Positions 34,580 through 43,805 of a stretch of DNA of 64,000 nucleotides are shown here, piece after piece; position 1 is the stretch's first letter, and every line of letters starts with the position of its first letter. The stretch spans positions 1,024,496 through 1,088,495 of the forward strand of contig NZ_LECZ01000026.1 in assembly GCF_001022965.1 (NCBI RefSeq). The letters run 5' to 3'. The DNA is from Enterobacter genomosp. O. GTDB lineage: Bacteria > Pseudomonadota > Gammaproteobacteria > Enterobacterales > Enterobacteriaceae. Position numbers and translations under genes: made by a program. A model generated the notes under the pieces. That model ran no database searches, was not told the origin of the DNA, and saw nothing but the letters and a program-made list of their open reading frames with translations.

Positions 34580-35059
34580 ATGATGATTACCGCTGGATCC
34601 CGACTTAATAGCCTGTGCTATGAGTTTTTCATCGAATTTGCACGATATGAGTTCTGCCTCAAAATGACGGGTTTTACGCAGGGGGACGGGGCAGCAAAGG
34701 CCAACTGGGATCGCTATGCGGCTGAGGTTGAGGACATCGTCGCTTCGCCCGGAACCACAGAACTGGCCGGCGCTATTGACTACATTCTGAGTCATCCTCC
34801 CAAAAAGCAGATCGTCAGAAACGGTGAACTAGCCTGGGATGAAAGCCCCGTACAGAGCACAAGTAAGGCGCAGCTGGTCCTGCTGTTAATACGCAGAATA
34901 CGAAACAACCTTTTCCACGGCGGGAAGTTTAATGGTCGCTGGTTTGAGCCTGAGCGAAGTGAACTTCTAATGCACCACGCGCTGATTATTTTAAAGGCCT
35001 GTGCTATGAACCATGCGGGTGTCAGTGAGGCTTATAACTGCATGGATGTATCTCTATAG
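34580..35059 (+). CDS. HEPN-like protein, 159 aa
   Basis: 159 aa, all helical. The HEPN ribonuclease motif Rx4H is R108-N-N-L-F-H113 in RRIRNNLFHGGKF, preceded by KAQLVLLLIRR and followed by a helix LMHHALIILKACAM, as in many HEPN proteins. HEPN domains usually act as RNases or as their structural partners. It is the last gene of the rightward block, 54 bp after the DUF4365 gene. It could be an RNase effector or an antitoxin-like partner of it. The overall family was not recognised beyond the motif. Confidence 0.65.
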   Translation: MMITAGSRLNSLCYEFFIEFARYEFCLKMTGFTQGDGAAKANWDRYAAEVEDIVASPGTTELAGAIDYILSHPPKKQIVRNGELAWDESPVQSTSKAQLVLLLIRRIRNNLFHGGKFNGRWFEPERSELLMHHALIILKACAMNHAGVSEAYNCMDVSL

Positions 35060-35261
35060 TCCCCGCACCTTCGGGATGCTTATTCCTTGAGGGCTAAATT
35101 ATCAAGTCGGTCTGAGTTCCACTTTCCATTCTGCTTTTATACGACCCGGCTGCAAGTGACCTGCTCCTTGCTGATAATGCGCCACAATGTTAGAAACTTC
35201 CGCTCTTGGCATGAAGTGGCCTGTGAGTCTGCATCGCGCCCAATATCTGGACACGATGCAG

Positions 35262-36509
35262 TTAGGGCATAGATAGTAATTTAATGCCTTTAGACCCACC
35301 TTCAATAATACTTCCACGGTCTGCCGCTTGAACAAAATTCGCCCACCACTGCATCATTGGGCGACGTTGTTCGAGATAGTCACTGCGGTTATAAGCACGA
35401 CGCACCTCATTCTTATCCACATGGGCCAATGCCGCTTCAATAACATCAGGCGGAAAAGCCTGTTCATTAAGGGCTGTGCTGGCGATAGAACGCAAACCGT
35501 GTGAAACGAGCACACCACCAAAACCTGCACGTTTTAGCGATGCGTTAACGGTCTGACTATTCATCGGTTGGTTTGGCTTGATGCGGCTGGGAAAGATAAA
35601 TTCTCGATTTTCACTTATCGGCTTCATCATCCCCAGTATCGCAATTGCTTCATCTGACAATGGAACAGTATGGTCGCGGTTCATTTTCATGCGTGCGGCA
35701 GGAATCTTCCATTCTCGTGCTTCTAGGTCTACCTCTTCCCAGCGAGCTTCAGCCGCTTCGGCAGGGCGGGTAATAGTAAGAAGTTGCCACATGAACAGGC
35801 AGCGTGTGGAAAGGCTAATGCTGGCCGTTCGCATTGTATGCATCAGTTGAGGTAGCTGATCAGGTCGAATGCTGGGCATGTTCTTTTTCTGAGGCTTCTC
35901 GAAGGCTTTACCGATATTAACGCTGGGAACAGCATCAATCAGCCCTGTGTTTTGGGCATAGATCATGACCTCATTAATGCGTTGGCACAGGCGACGAACG
36001 GTTTCCAGTGCTCCTCTGGCCTGAACTGGTTGGACGGCCTGAACCAGTGTATGAGCTTTAATATCGGTAACGCTAACGTCGCCAATCGCAGGAAAGATAT
36101 CTCTTTCAAGAGAGCGCCAGATATCTTTCGCATAGTCCTTGGTAACACTGGCTTTCTTCACATTCCACCAACGTTCTGCCACGAGCTGGAAAGTATTAGT
36201 TTTGGCTTCAAGCGAACTACGCAGTTGTTCTTGCTGATGTTCCTGGGGATCGATTTGTTTCGCAAGAAGAGAACGGGATTCTGCCCGATAGCTTCGAGCA
36301 TCGGCAAGCGTAACTGACGGGTAGGGGCCAATGCTCTTTTTCGCTCGCTTCTTGGTGACGGGGCGAATGTAGCGAAATTGCCAGATTTTACTCCCGCTGG
36401 ATTTGATCAGTAGCTCAAGGCCATCGCCATCATAGAGCACATAGTCCGCTTCATTGGGTTTGGCAGATTCGATTTCCTTAACGGAGAGAGGTTTGGTTTG
36501 TCTTGCCAT
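35262..36509 (-). CDS. intA: P4-family tyrosine integrase (CP4-57 IntA type)
   Basis: 415 aa. The N-terminal arm-binding domain starts KPLSVKEIESAKPNEADY and contains SIGPYPSVTLADAR. The catalytic residues are R in ITRPAEAAEARW, the HxxR in SHGLRSIASTALNE, H in LAHVDKNEVRRAY and the tyrosine in NRSDYLEQRR. It recombines the element into the 3' end of ssrA, which lies 200 bp away. Its promoter region carries three copies of a 12-bp motif. It is intact, so the island may still be able to move if AlpA is expressed. Confidence 0.94.
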   Translation of the reverse strand: MARQTKPLSVKEIESAKPNEADYVLYDGDGLELLIKSSGSKIWQFRYIRPVTKKRAKKSIGPYPSVTLADARSYRAESRSLLAKQIDPQEHQQEQLRSSLEAKTNTFQLVAERWWNVKKASVTKDYAKDIWRSLERDIFPAIGDVSVTDIKAHTLVQAVQPVQARGALETVRRLCQRINEVMIYAQNTGLIDAVPSVNIGKAFEKPQKKNMPSIRPDQLPQLMHTMRTASISLSTRCLFMWQLLTITRPAEAAEARWEEVDLEAREWKIPAARMKMNRDHTVPLSDEAIAILGMMKPISENREFIFPSRIKPNQPMNSQTVNASLKRAGFGGVLVSHGLRSIASTALNEQAFPPDVIEAALAHVDKNEVRRAYNRSDYLEQRRPMMQWWANFVQAADRGSIIEGGSKGIKLLSMP

Positions 36510-36525
36510 TGCCGGGTTTCCATAG

Positions 36526-36582
36526 TTTTAGGCACCTCAAAAACAATAAAGCTTTATGAGGTGCCTAACAAGGTGCCTAAAA
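36526..36582. promoter_or_regulatory. Repeated 12-bp motif at the int promoter
   Basis: TTAGGCACCTCA (36528-36539) and TGAGGTGCCTAA (36557-36568) are a perfect inverted repeat. A third copy, AGGTGCCTAAAA, lies at 36571-36582. They sit within 75 bp upstream of the int start, where an integrase arm-site cluster or an autoregulatory operator would be expected. Confidence 0.6.
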
Positions 36583-36634
36583 GGTTCGGATTTAATTAGT
36601 TCTCTTCGGACTTCGCGGGACAAATTGAGGACAC

Positions 36635-36669
36635 AAAAAAGCCCGCAGGGCTTGCGCCGTGCGGGCTTT
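36635..36669 (-). terminator. Rho-independent terminator of ssrA
   Basis: On the minus strand, GAAAGCCCGC...GCGGGCTTTTTT forms a stem with a T tract, about 45 bp after the CCA end of ssrA. It isolates tmRNA transcription from the island. Confidence 0.85.
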
Positions 36670-36713
36670 CAGGACTTCATCGGATGACTCTGGTAATCAC
36701 CGATGGAGAATTT

Positions 36714-36760
36714 TGGTGGAGCTGGCGGGAGTTGAACCCGCGTCCGAAATTTCTACATCC
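36714..36760. other. Probable island attachment site (ssrA 3' end)
   Basis: The tRNA-like 3' end of ssrA lies beside the integrase gene, the classic target of CP4-57-type integrases. The exact crossover cannot be fixed because the second att copy, at the island's far end, is not in the window. Confidence 0.55.
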
Positions 36761-37077
36761 TCGGTACTACATGCTTAGTTTGTCTTTACATTCGCACGCC
36801 AGCTGCGGACAGACACGCCACTAACGAACTAGCCTGATTAGTTTTAACGCTTCAACCCCAGGCAGGGCTTCCACGCGATCTCTTTTGGGTTTGACCTCTC
36901 TTTGATCCCCGTCTTAAGAGCGGAAGCTAGGGAGAGAGGGCTCAGAGCAGGTTATTAAGCTGCTAAAGCGTAGTTTTCGTCGTTTGCGACTATTTTTTTG
37001 CGGCTTTTAACGAGGCAAACCGCCCCTCGGCATGCACCTTGGGTTTCGCAAATCCCGTCGAATCCAGAATCAGCCCC
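36714..37077 (-). ncRNA. ssrA: tmRNA
   Basis: 364 nt on the minus strand. The 5' end is GGGGCTGATTCTGGATTCGA and the 3' end is the tRNA-like arm ending in GCCAGCTCCACCA. The tag reading frame encodes ANDENYALAA and ends in TAA TAA (plus-strand 36951-36985). It rescues stalled ribosomes together with SmpB, whose gene lies just upstream on the same strand. A TATACT -10 lies at 37093-37098. Its 3' end is the island integration site and stays intact after integration. Confidence 0.97.
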
Positions 37078-37166
37078 AATAGTGTTGAACTGAGTATACC
37101 AGATTTAACTTCCTGGATACCAGCCCGGAACGCTAACTTATTGAATAGTACAATAAGTGTGCAGAA

Positions 37167-37649
37167 TCAACGTCCTGCGTTTTTCATGATGCGCGCTTTG
37201 TCCAGCTGCCACTCGCGCTCTTTCAGGTCAGTACGTTTGTCGTGCTGTTTTTTACCCTTCGCGACGCCAACTTTCACTTTGCACCAGGCGTTTTTCCAGT
37301 ACAGCGACAGGGCGACCACGGTAAAACCTTCACGGTTAATACGTCCGTAGAGGGATTCTAGCTCACGCTTGTTCAGCAGAAGCTTGCGGGTGCGCGTAGG
37401 GTCACACACGTAGTGTGAAGAGGCGACGGTCAGCGGCGTAAAGTTCGCGCCGAACAGGAAGGCTTCGCCATCTTTCAGGATCACGTAGCTATCGCCGATG
37501 TTGGCTTTCCCGGCGCGCAGCGATTTTACTTCCCAGCCCTGCAACGCAAGGCCAGCTTCGAATTCTTCTTCAATGAAATACTCGTGGCGAGCACGCTTGT
37601 TGAGCGCAATGGTCGCCGAGCCTGGTTTATGTGCTTTTTTCTTCGTCAT
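37167..37649 (-). CDS. smpB: SmpB, tmRNA-binding protein
   Basis: 160 aa, the E. coli length. Typical blocks are [48 protein letters not shown] and a basic C-terminal tail ([17 protein letters not shown]). It binds the tRNA-like domain of tmRNA and carries it to stalled ribosomes. It lies directly upstream of ssrA on the same strand and is divergent from ratA, as in E. coli. Confidence 0.97.
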   Translation of the reverse strand: MTKKKAHKPGSATIALNKRARHEYFIEEEFEAGLALQGWEVKSLRAGKANIGDSYVILKDGEAFLFGANFTPLTVASSHYVCDPTRTRKLLLNKRELESLYGRINREGFTVVALSLYWKNAWCKVKVGVAKGKKQHDKRTDLKEREWQLDKARIMKNAGR

Positions 37650-37805
37650 AAGTGTCGTAAAGCCGTCGGTAATCTGATTTCAAAAAGTCACCTCATTGCG
37701 TCCTGTGAGGTCTAACGCGCTATCTTAGCACGAGATGAGGCTTAGCGTTTTTTTAACAGGTGATAAATGTTATTATTTGTCCGTTGTGTGACCATGGGAA
37801 ATGCT

Positions 37806-38243
37806 ATGCCTCAGATTAGCCGTACTGCGCTTGTGCCTTACAGCGCGGAACAAATGTATCAGTTAGTGAACGATGTTCAGTCTTATCCAGAGTTTATTCC
37901 GGGGTGCACCGGGAGCCGCGTTCTGGAGTCGGGCCCGACGCAGATGACGGCGGCGGTGGATGTCTCCAAAGCGGGGATCAGCAAGACGTTCACCACCCGC
38001 AATACGCTGACCAGCAATCAGAGTATTTTGATGCATCTGGTGGATGGTCCGTTTAAAACCCTGATGGGGGGCTGGAAGTTTACGCCGCTGAGTGCAGACG
38101 CCTGTCGCATTGAGTTCCAGCTGGACTTTGAATTCACCAATAAGCTGATTGAGCTGGCGTTTGGCCGCATCTTTAAAGAGCTGGCCTCGAATATGGTTCA
38201 GGCGTTCACCACCCGCGCCAAAGAGGTTTACAGTGTCGCATAA
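37806..38243 (+). CDS. ratA: RatA, START-like/COQ10-family protein
   Basis: 145 aa from [20 protein letters not shown]; a 158-residue form with an upstream ATG is also used in some annotations. The polyketide-cyclase/START fold pattern is evident ([34 protein letters not shown]-type segment). In E. coli it is reported to bind 50S subunits and inhibit subunit joining; the ubiquinone-binding COQ10 relationship is the alternative. It overlaps ratB by 11 bases. Confidence 0.93.
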   Translation: MPQISRTALVPYSAEQMYQLVNDVQSYPEFIPGCTGSRVLESGPTQMTAAVDVSKAGISKTFTTRNTLTSNQSILMHLVDGPFKTLMGGWKFTPLSADACRIEFQLDFEFTNKLIELAFGRIFKELASNMVQAFTTRAKEVYSVA

Positions 38244-38520
38244 GATAGCTGTTGAAGTGGTGTACGCATTGCCGGAGAAGCAGTACCTGCAGCGCGTAAC
38301 GCTGGAAGAGGGCGCAACCGTTGAGGCGGCTATCCGTGCTTCCGGTATCCTTGAGCTTCGCAGCGATATTGACCTGGCTAAAAATAAGGTCGGGATTTAC
38401 AGCCGTCCGGTGAAGCTGGGTGATGTGCTGAAAGAGGGCGACCGGGTGGAGATTTATCGTCCGCTGATTGCTGACCCGAAAGAGCTGCGTCGCCAGCGTG
38501 CGGAGAAATCTGGTAAGTAG
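38233..38520 (+). CDS. ratB: RatB/RnfH-family ubiquitin-like protein
   Basis: 95 aa from a GTG at 38233, matching the E. coli protein's length and start (…[16 protein letters not shown]). The beta-grasp domain ends with [21 protein letters not shown]. It overlaps ratA by 11 bases, so the two are coupled. Function is uncertain; it is usually described as the ratA partner. A REP-like element and a terminator follow. Confidence 0.92.
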   Translation: MSHKIAVEVVYALPEKQYLQRVTLEEGATVEAAIRASGILELRSDIDLAKNKVGIYSRPVKLGDVLKEGDRVEIYRPLIADPKELRRQRAEKSGK

Positions 38521-38530
38521 CGGTTTCTTT

Positions 38531-38556
38531 CCCCGGTGGCGCTGCGCTTACTGGGG
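38531..38556. repeat. REP-like palindrome
   Basis: CCCCGGTGGCGCTGCGCTTA followed by CTGGGG: a hairpin like the extragenic palindromes common between enterobacterial genes. One wobble in the stem. Confidence 0.55.
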
Positions 38557-38584
38557 CTACGATTCTGCGCAAGAGTTCAGACAC

Positions 38585-38612
38585 AAAAAAGGTGCTCAAT
38601 GAGCACCTTTTT
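38585..38612. terminator. Bidirectional terminator between ratB and bamE
   Basis: A stem GGTGCTCA/TGAGCACC with A and T runs on the two sides, between the convergent ratB and bamE genes. Confidence 0.9.
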
Positions 38613-38629
38613 GCATTTCTGACGCCTGA

Positions 38630-38968
38630 TTATTTGGTCAGGGCAGGCTTGTTGTCGATGTTGGTCAACACACCGGCGCTACTGAAGGTCAGCGTCAGGG
38701 TCTGCTGGGTCGCATCTTCATGCCCCGGCTTCTGACGGAATACATAGAACCAGGTGTTAGTGCCGAACGGGTCGGACATCATCGGGGTTCCCAGTGCATA
38801 AGCGACCTGCTGTTGTGTCATCCCCACACGGATTTTGGACACATCGTTAGGGGTAAGGTAGTTCCCCTGGTTGATGTCAGGACGGTAAACCACTTTCTCC
38901 AGAGTGGAACAGCCTGCGGTCAACATCAGAAGAACCGCTGCGGCAGCGGTCAGCATTTTACAACGCAT
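38630..38968 (-). CDS. bamE: BamE, outer-membrane assembly lipoprotein
   Basis: 112 aa with a lipobox at LLMLTAGC (lipidated Cys20). The mature SmpA/OmlA domain contains [26 protein letters not shown], here cited only as the family region near residues 40-65. It is a subunit of the BAM complex at the inner face of the outer membrane. Convergent with ratB and downstream of recN, as in E. coli. Confidence 0.95.
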   Translation of the reverse strand: MRCKMLTAAAAVLLMLTAGCSTLEKVVYRPDINQGNYLTPNDVSKIRVGMTQQQVAYALGTPMMSDPFGTNTWFYVFRQKPGHEDATQQTLTLTFSSAGVLTNIDNKPALTK

Positions 38969-39106
38969 AGTGATTTGATTCCTTTTCGGGCCCGAGCAGA
39001 ACGCGGCTCATATGTAATATGCCGATGATAATAGACCTTGCCCCACTTTGAAACCGGTCTGGCGGCGTTTTTGTTGTTCTGTATGACCCTGCGATCCCGA
39101 AAAAGT

Positions 39107-40768
39107 TTATGCCGCCAGCAGTTCTTTCGCGTTCGCGAGCGTATTACGCGTGACTTCGCTGCCGCCGAGCAGGCGTGCCAGCTCCTGCAGACGCGCGCGT
39201 TTATCCAGCGGCTTCATGTGCGTTTCGGTCATTTCACCGTCGGTTTCTTTGCTGACGATAAAGTGATGATGGCCACAGCCCGCGACCTGCGGCAGGTGGG
39301 TTACACACATCACCTGCGTTGATTCGCCTAGCTGGCGCAGCAGTTTACCCACTACCGCTGCCGTTGGGCCGCTGATCCCCACATCCACTTCATCGAAAAT
39401 CAGCGCCGGGGTTTCCATTTTACGCGCGGTAATGACCTGAATCGCCAGTGCAATGCGCGACAGCTCACCGCCGGAGGCGACTTTAGAAATCGCCTGAAGC
39501 GGCTGACCCGGGTTGGTGGTGACGCGGAATTCGATGCGATCCGCACCTTCTGCCGTCAGGTGGTTTTCTTCAAAGCGGACATCAATGGTGAATACGCCGT
39601 GCGGCATCGCCAGCGTATGCATGCTATCGGTGATGTGCTGGCTTAACTCCAGGGCGTAATGCTGACGGATTTCATGCAGCTTTTGCGCTGTCGCCAGCGC
39701 CTGTTCATGGTGCAGGTTCACCGCCAGAGAGAGGGTTTCCAGCGAGTCAGCCTGATCGTCAAGCTGCTGCTGTTCTTCCAGCAGAGACTGATAGTAGCCC
39801 GGCAGCTCTTCCGGCGTGACGTGGTGCTTGCGCGCCAGCGAGATCTGACGGGAGATGCGCTGTTCCAGCTCAAACAGACGGTTCGGGTCGAGATCGAGAC
39901 GTTCGCAGTAGTGGCGCAGCTCGTCGCCGGCTTCGGAGATCTGAATGGCCGCTTCTTCCAGCATATCCAGAACGCCAGAGAGTTTGCTGTCCATGCCGAC
40001 CAGTTCGGTAATCAGCTGACGAACGTTATACAGCTGGCTCTGGAGGTTCACGTCTTCGCCATCCGCCAGCAGGTTGAGCGCATTCTGGCTGGTTGAGAGC
40101 AGGTGGCCGCTGTTCGCCAGGCGTTTGTACTCTTCGTCGATTTGCTCAAACTCACCCGCCTGCGGGTTAAATTCGTTCAGCTCTTTAAGCTGGTACTCCA
40201 GCAGCTCCGCGCGTGCGGCGCGCTCCTGGCTCTGCTGCTGGTGCTGGGCGAGCTCGCGGCAGCTTTGATGCCACTGGCGATAGTGCTCCGCCATAAGCTG
40301 AGTAAGCGCATACTCACCCGCATAGCCATCGAGCAGCGCTTTCTGCTGTTCTGGTTTGACGAGTTGCTGATGCGCATGCTGACCGTGGATCTGGATAAGC
40401 AACTGGCCGAGTTCGCGCAGCTGGGAGAGCGGGACCGCCGTGCCGTTGATGAAGCCACGTGAACGACCGTCGCTGCTGATCACGCGGCGAAGTAAACACT
40501 CACGTCCATCTTCGAGCTGGTTCTGTTCCAGCCAGCGCTGGGCGGCAGGGGTATCTTTCAGGGAGAAGCGGGCGCACAGGTCGGCACGGTTTGCGCCCAT
40601 GCGCACCATATCGCCCTCTGCACGGCCGCCAAGGCACAAGCCGAGGGCATCAATGGCAATGGATTTACCTGCACCGGTTTCCCCGGTGATCGCCGTCATG
40701 CCGCTGTGGAAATCGATCTCAAGCTCACGAACAATGGCAAAGTTGCTGATGGTCAGTTGTGCCAGCAT
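39107..40768 (-). CDS. recN: RecN, SMC-like DNA repair ATPase
   Basis: 553 aa. Walker A is GETGAGKSI near residue 30; the C-terminal signature is [13 protein letters not shown] and Walker [14 protein letters not shown] long coiled coil lies between. It holds broken DNA ends during recombination repair. Two LexA boxes upstream make it SOS-inducible, as in E. coli. It carries the unstable C-terminal LAA-type end (ANAKELLAA), consistent with ClpXP turnover. Confidence 0.97.
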   Translation of the reverse strand: MLAQLTISNFAIVRELEIDFHSGMTAITGETGAGKSIAIDALGLCLGGRAEGDMVRMGANRADLCARFSLKDTPAAQRWLEQNQLEDGRECLLRRVISSDGRSRGFINGTAVPLSQLRELGQLLIQIHGQHAHQQLVKPEQQKALLDGYAGEYALTQLMAEHYRQWHQSCRELAQHQQQSQERAARAELLEYQLKELNEFNPQAGEFEQIDEEYKRLANSGHLLSTSQNALNLLADGEDVNLQSQLYNVRQLITELVGMDSKLSGVLDMLEEAAIQISEAGDELRHYCERLDLDPNRLFELEQRISRQISLARKHHVTPEELPGYYQSLLEEQQQLDDQADSLETLSLAVNLHHEQALATAQKLHEIRQHYALELSQHITDSMHTLAMPHGVFTIDVRFEENHLTAEGADRIEFRVTTNPGQPLQAISKVASGGELSRIALAIQVITARKMETPALIFDEVDVGISGPTAAVVGKLLRQLGESTQVMCVTHLPQVAGCGHHHFIVSKETDGEMTETHMKPLDKRARLQELARLLGGSEVTRNTLANAKELLAA

Positions 40769-40796
40769 AATTGTTTTCCTGTATGAAAAACCATAA

Positions 40797-40834
40797 CTGT
40801 GTTTTTATACAGTATAAACTGGTTTTATATACAG
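40797..40834. promoter_or_regulatory. Two LexA (SOS) boxes upstream of recN
   Basis: CTGTGTTTTTATACAG at 40797-40812 and CTGGTTTTATATACAG at 40819-40834 both fit CTG-N10-CAG. They cover the recN promoter, matching the tandem arrangement known in E. coli. Confidence 0.92.
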
Positions 40835-40853
40835 TAAAGTCCTGGATGCAAAA

Positions 40854-41732
40854 TCAGAACAATTTTTTTGACCAGCCAAGCTTCGAGCTTAATGTGTTGA
40901 AATAGCTGTAATCTTTCGGGTGAATAAGGTTCAGATGATAATCACACCGGCGAATCAGGACATCTTCACCTTCCTGGATCGGCAGCGCTATCTGGCTGTC
41001 GCAGCTGATTTCCAGGTCGTTACGGCGGTGCGAGAACCGCAGACGAATCGTGCTGTCGCCGTTGATAACCAGCGGGCGGGCCGAGAGCGTGTGCGGGAAC
41101 ATCGGCACCAGGGTAATGGCGTCCAGAGAAGGCGTCAGGATCGGGCCGCCGGCCGAAAGTGAGTAGGCCGTTGAGCCGGTCGGAGTGGAGATAATCAGCC
41201 CGTCAGAACGCTGGGAGAAGGCAAAGATTTCGTCGATATAGACTTCGAACTCGATCATGTGCGCCACTTTACCGGGGTGCAGCACGACCTCGTTAATCGC
41301 GGTGCTGATGCGTTTCTGACAGTCCTGCTGGCATACCTGCGCTTCCAGTAAAAAGCGTCTTTCACTGATATAGTGACCTTCCAGCACGTCGGCCAGCTGC
41401 TGCTGCGCATTGTCCGGGTCGAGATCGGTTAAAAAGCCGAGATTGCCACGGTTGATGCCGATGACCTTGATGTCATAGCGCGCCAGCGTGCGGGCCGCAC
41501 CGAGCATGTTGCCGTCGCCGCCCACCACCACGGCGAGATCGGCCTGTTGGCCTATTTCCGCCAGCGTGCCGGTTTTGACGCTCTTAAGCTGCAGCTCCTG
41601 CGCAATCTGCTGCTCGACCATCACTTCATAGCCTTTGCTACACAACCAGCGATACAACATTTCATGTGTCGTCAATGCGGTAGGGTGACGCGGATGCCCG
41701 ACGATCCCAATACACCTGAAATGATTATTCAT
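40854..41732 (-). CDS. nadK: NAD kinase
   Basis: 292 aa from [17 protein letters not shown], the E. coli length and start. The GGDGN motif is in [14 protein letters not shown] near residue 70 and the NE/D-type substrate region in NEVVLHPG; the [20 protein letters not shown] segment ([16 protein letters not shown]) is near 185. It phosphorylates NAD to NADP. Divergent from grpE, upstream of recN. Confidence 0.97.
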   Translation of the reverse strand: MNNHFRCIGIVGHPRHPTALTTHEMLYRWLCSKGYEVMVEQQIAQELQLKSVKTGTLAEIGQQADLAVVVGGDGNMLGAARTLARYDIKVIGINRGNLGFLTDLDPDNAQQQLADVLEGHYISERRFLLEAQVCQQDCQKRISTAINEVVLHPGKVAHMIEFEVYIDEIFAFSQRSDGLIISTPTGSTAYSLSAGGPILTPSLDAITLVPMFPHTLSARPLVINGDSTIRLRFSHRRNDLEISCDSQIALPIQEGEDVLIRRCDYHLNLIHPKDYSYFNTLSSKLGWSKKLF

Positions 41733-41781
41733 TTTCTGGAGGTCCTTGTGCCTGATGAATGATGACAATCTGTCTTGTTCC

Positions 41782-41810
41782 CTTGAATCCCGGAAACTGA
41801 TCCCCATAAT
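41782..41810 (+). promoter_or_regulatory. Sigma-32 heat-shock promoter of grpE
   Basis: CTTGAA (41782-41787) and CCCCATAAT (41802-41810) with a 14-bp gap fit the sigma-32 consensus, 45 bp before the grpE start. Confidence 0.85.
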
Positions 41811-41854
41811 AAGCGAAGTTAGCGAGATGAATGCAGAAAAACGCGGAGAAATTC

Positions 41855-42448
41855 ATGAGTAGTAAAGAACAGAAAACGCCTGAGGGGCAAGCCCCTGAAG
41901 AAATTATCACGGAACAGCATGATGAAGTTGAGGCTGTAGAGCCAGACGCATCTGCTGAGCAGGTGGACCCGCGCGATGAAAAAATTGCGAATCTGGAAGC
42001 TCAACTGGTAGAAGCACAGAATCGCGAACGCGACGGTGTTCTGCGCATCAAGGCGGAAATGGAGAACCTGCGTCGTCGTACCGAGCAGGACGTTGAGAAG
42101 GCGCATAAATTTGCGCTGGAGAAGTTCGTCAACGAACTGCTGCCGGTGATTGATAGCCTCGATCGCGCGCTGGAAGTGGCTGACAAAGCAAATCCGGACA
42201 ACGCGGCAATGATCGAAGGTATCGAACTGACGCTGAAATCCATGCTCGACGTGGTGCGCAAGTTTGGCGTGGAAGTGATTGCCGATACCAACGTTCCGCT
42301 GGATCCAAACGTTCACCAGGCGATTGCGATGGTGGAGTCAGAAGAGGTGGAAGCCGGTAAAGTGCTGGGAGTGATGCAGAAAGGTTACACCCTGAACGGC
42401 CGTACCATTCGCGCTGCGATGGTGACCGTGGCGAAAGCGAAAGCGTAA
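41855..42448 (+). CDS. grpE: GrpE, nucleotide-exchange factor for DnaK
   Basis: 197 aa from [12 protein letters not shown], the E. coli length. An acidic disordered N-terminus is followed by a long helix ([20 protein letters not shown]) and the C-terminal beta domain ending [21 protein letters not shown]. It releases ADP from DnaK. Preceded by a sigma-32 promoter; convergent with yfjD across a REP element. Confidence 0.97.
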   Translation: MSSKEQKTPEGQAPEEIITEQHDEVEAVEPDASAEQVDPRDEKIANLEAQLVEAQNRERDGVLRIKAEMENLRRRTEQDVEKAHKFALEKFVNELLPVIDSLDRALEVADKANPDNAAMIEGIELTLKSMLDVVRKFGVEVIADTNVPLDPNVHQAIAMVESEEVEAGKVLGVMQKGYTLNGRTIRAAMVTVAKAKA

Positions 42449-42464
42449 TTTGCCATTCGTAGTA

Positions 42465-42491
42465 CCGGGTGGCGGCGTTCGCCTCACCCGG
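42465..42491. repeat. REP element between grpE and yfjD
   Basis: CCGGGTG-GCGGCGTTCGCCT-CACCCGG: a textbook enterobacterial extragenic palindrome between two convergent genes. Confidence 0.85.
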
Positions 42492-42500
42492 TCTACAACC

Positions 42501-43787
42501 TTACTCAGCGATACTTTCGCGCAGCGGTTTCACGGGCAGGACTTTAACCTGCTTAATCATATTGTCCTGCACGTCCAGGATATCAATATCGTACTGCTCA
42601 ATGCGCACCCGCGTGCCCGCCGCCGGGATCTCTTCCAGCGCTTCCAGAATCATCCCGTTAATCGTACGAGCCTCATCTTCCGGCAAATGCCAGTTAAACG
42701 CTTTGTTGAGTTCGCGAATGTTCGCGCTACCGTCAATCAGCACCGAACCGTCGTTTTGCGGGGTGACCTCTTCCGCGAGGGAAGGGGACATTGAAGTAGT
42801 AAAATCCCCGACAATCTCTTCCAGAATATCTTCGACCGTCACCAGCCCCTGAATATCGCCGTACTCGTTAACCACCAGGCCGACTTTCTTCTTGTTACGC
42901 TGGAATTTCACCAGCTGCGTGCTGAGCGGGGTGCCTTCCGGCACGTAGTAAATCTCGTCGGCGGCGCGCAGCATCACCTCTTTGGTGAACTCTTTTTTCT
43001 CGGTCATCAGACGGTACGCTTCGCGCACGCGCAGCATGCTGATGGCGTCATCCAGCGAGTCGCGGTACAGCACAATGCGCCCGTGCGGGGAGTGCGTCAG
43101 CTGGCGGACGATGGCTTTCCAGTCGTCATTGATGTCGATACCCACGATTTCGTTACGCGGCACCATGATGTCGTTCACGCTTACCTTTTCCAGATCCAGC
43201 ACCGACAGGAGCATGTCCTGATTACGTCGGGAGATCTGCGAGCGGGATTCGTTCACGATGGTGCGAAGCTCGTCCTTGCTGAGCGCACTGCTGATGGTGA
43301 CATCGGCTTTGATTCCCACCATCCGCATCAGCAGGCGCGTCACCATGTTCAGCAGCCAGACCAGCGGCATCATCAGGATCTGCAGCGGTGCCAGCAGGAA
43401 GCTGCTCGGGTAGGCGACTTTCTCAGGGTAAAGCGCAGCGATGGTTTTCGGCAGCACTTCGGCAAACACCAGCACCACGAACGTCAGCACGCCGGTGGCA
43501 ATCGCGACCCCGGCGTTGCCGTACAGGCGCATCCCGACGATGGTACCGAGGGCAGAGGCCAGTATGTTGACGAGGTTGTTGCCGATGAGCACCAGGCTTA
43601 TCAGGCGATCCGGCTTGCGGAGCAGCTTTTCAACGCGACGTGCGGCACGGTTACCCTGTTTAGCACGATGACGTAACCGGTAGCGGTTTAAGGTCATCAT
43701 GCCGGTTTCCGAGCCGGAGAAATAGGCGGAGATGACCACCATGACGATCAGCGTAACGATCAGCGTGGTGGTAGAGATGTGTTCCAG
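42501..43787 (-). CDS. yfjD: YfjD, HlyC/CorC-family (CNNM-type) membrane protein
   Basis: 428 aa if read from a CTG at 43787, equal in length to E. coli YfjD. That CTG sits 6 bp after a strong AAGGAG site and begins LEHISTTTL, as in the E. coli protein (MEHISTTTL). The first ATG (43742) would cut into the first membrane helix. An N-terminal DUF21 membrane domain is followed by a CBS pair (MVPRNEIVGIDI; VNEYGDIQGLVTVEDILEEI) and a CorC/HlyC C-terminal domain. The family handles divalent cations such as Mg or Co; the substrate is not certain. Confidence 0.9.
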   Translation of the reverse strand: MEHISTTTLIVTLIVMVVISAYFSGSETGMMTLNRYRLRHRAKQGNRAARRVEKLLRKPDRLISLVLIGNNLVNILASALGTIVGMRLYGNAGVAIATGVLTFVVLVFAEVLPKTIAALYPEKVAYPSSFLLAPLQILMMPLVWLLNMVTRLLMRMVGIKADVTISSALSKDELRTIVNESRSQISRRNQDMLLSVLDLEKVSVNDIMVPRNEIVGIDINDDWKAIVRQLTHSPHGRIVLYRDSLDDAISMLRVREAYRLMTEKKEFTKEVMLRAADEIYYVPEGTPLSTQLVKFQRNKKKVGLVVNEYGDIQGLVTVEDILEEIVGDFTTSMSPSLAEEVTPQNDGSVLIDGSANIRELNKAFNWHLPEDEARTINGMILEALEEIPAAGTRVRIEQYDIDILDVQDNMIKQVKVLPVKPLRESIAE

Positions 43788-43805
43788 GGGGAACTCCTTT
43801 GTTTC

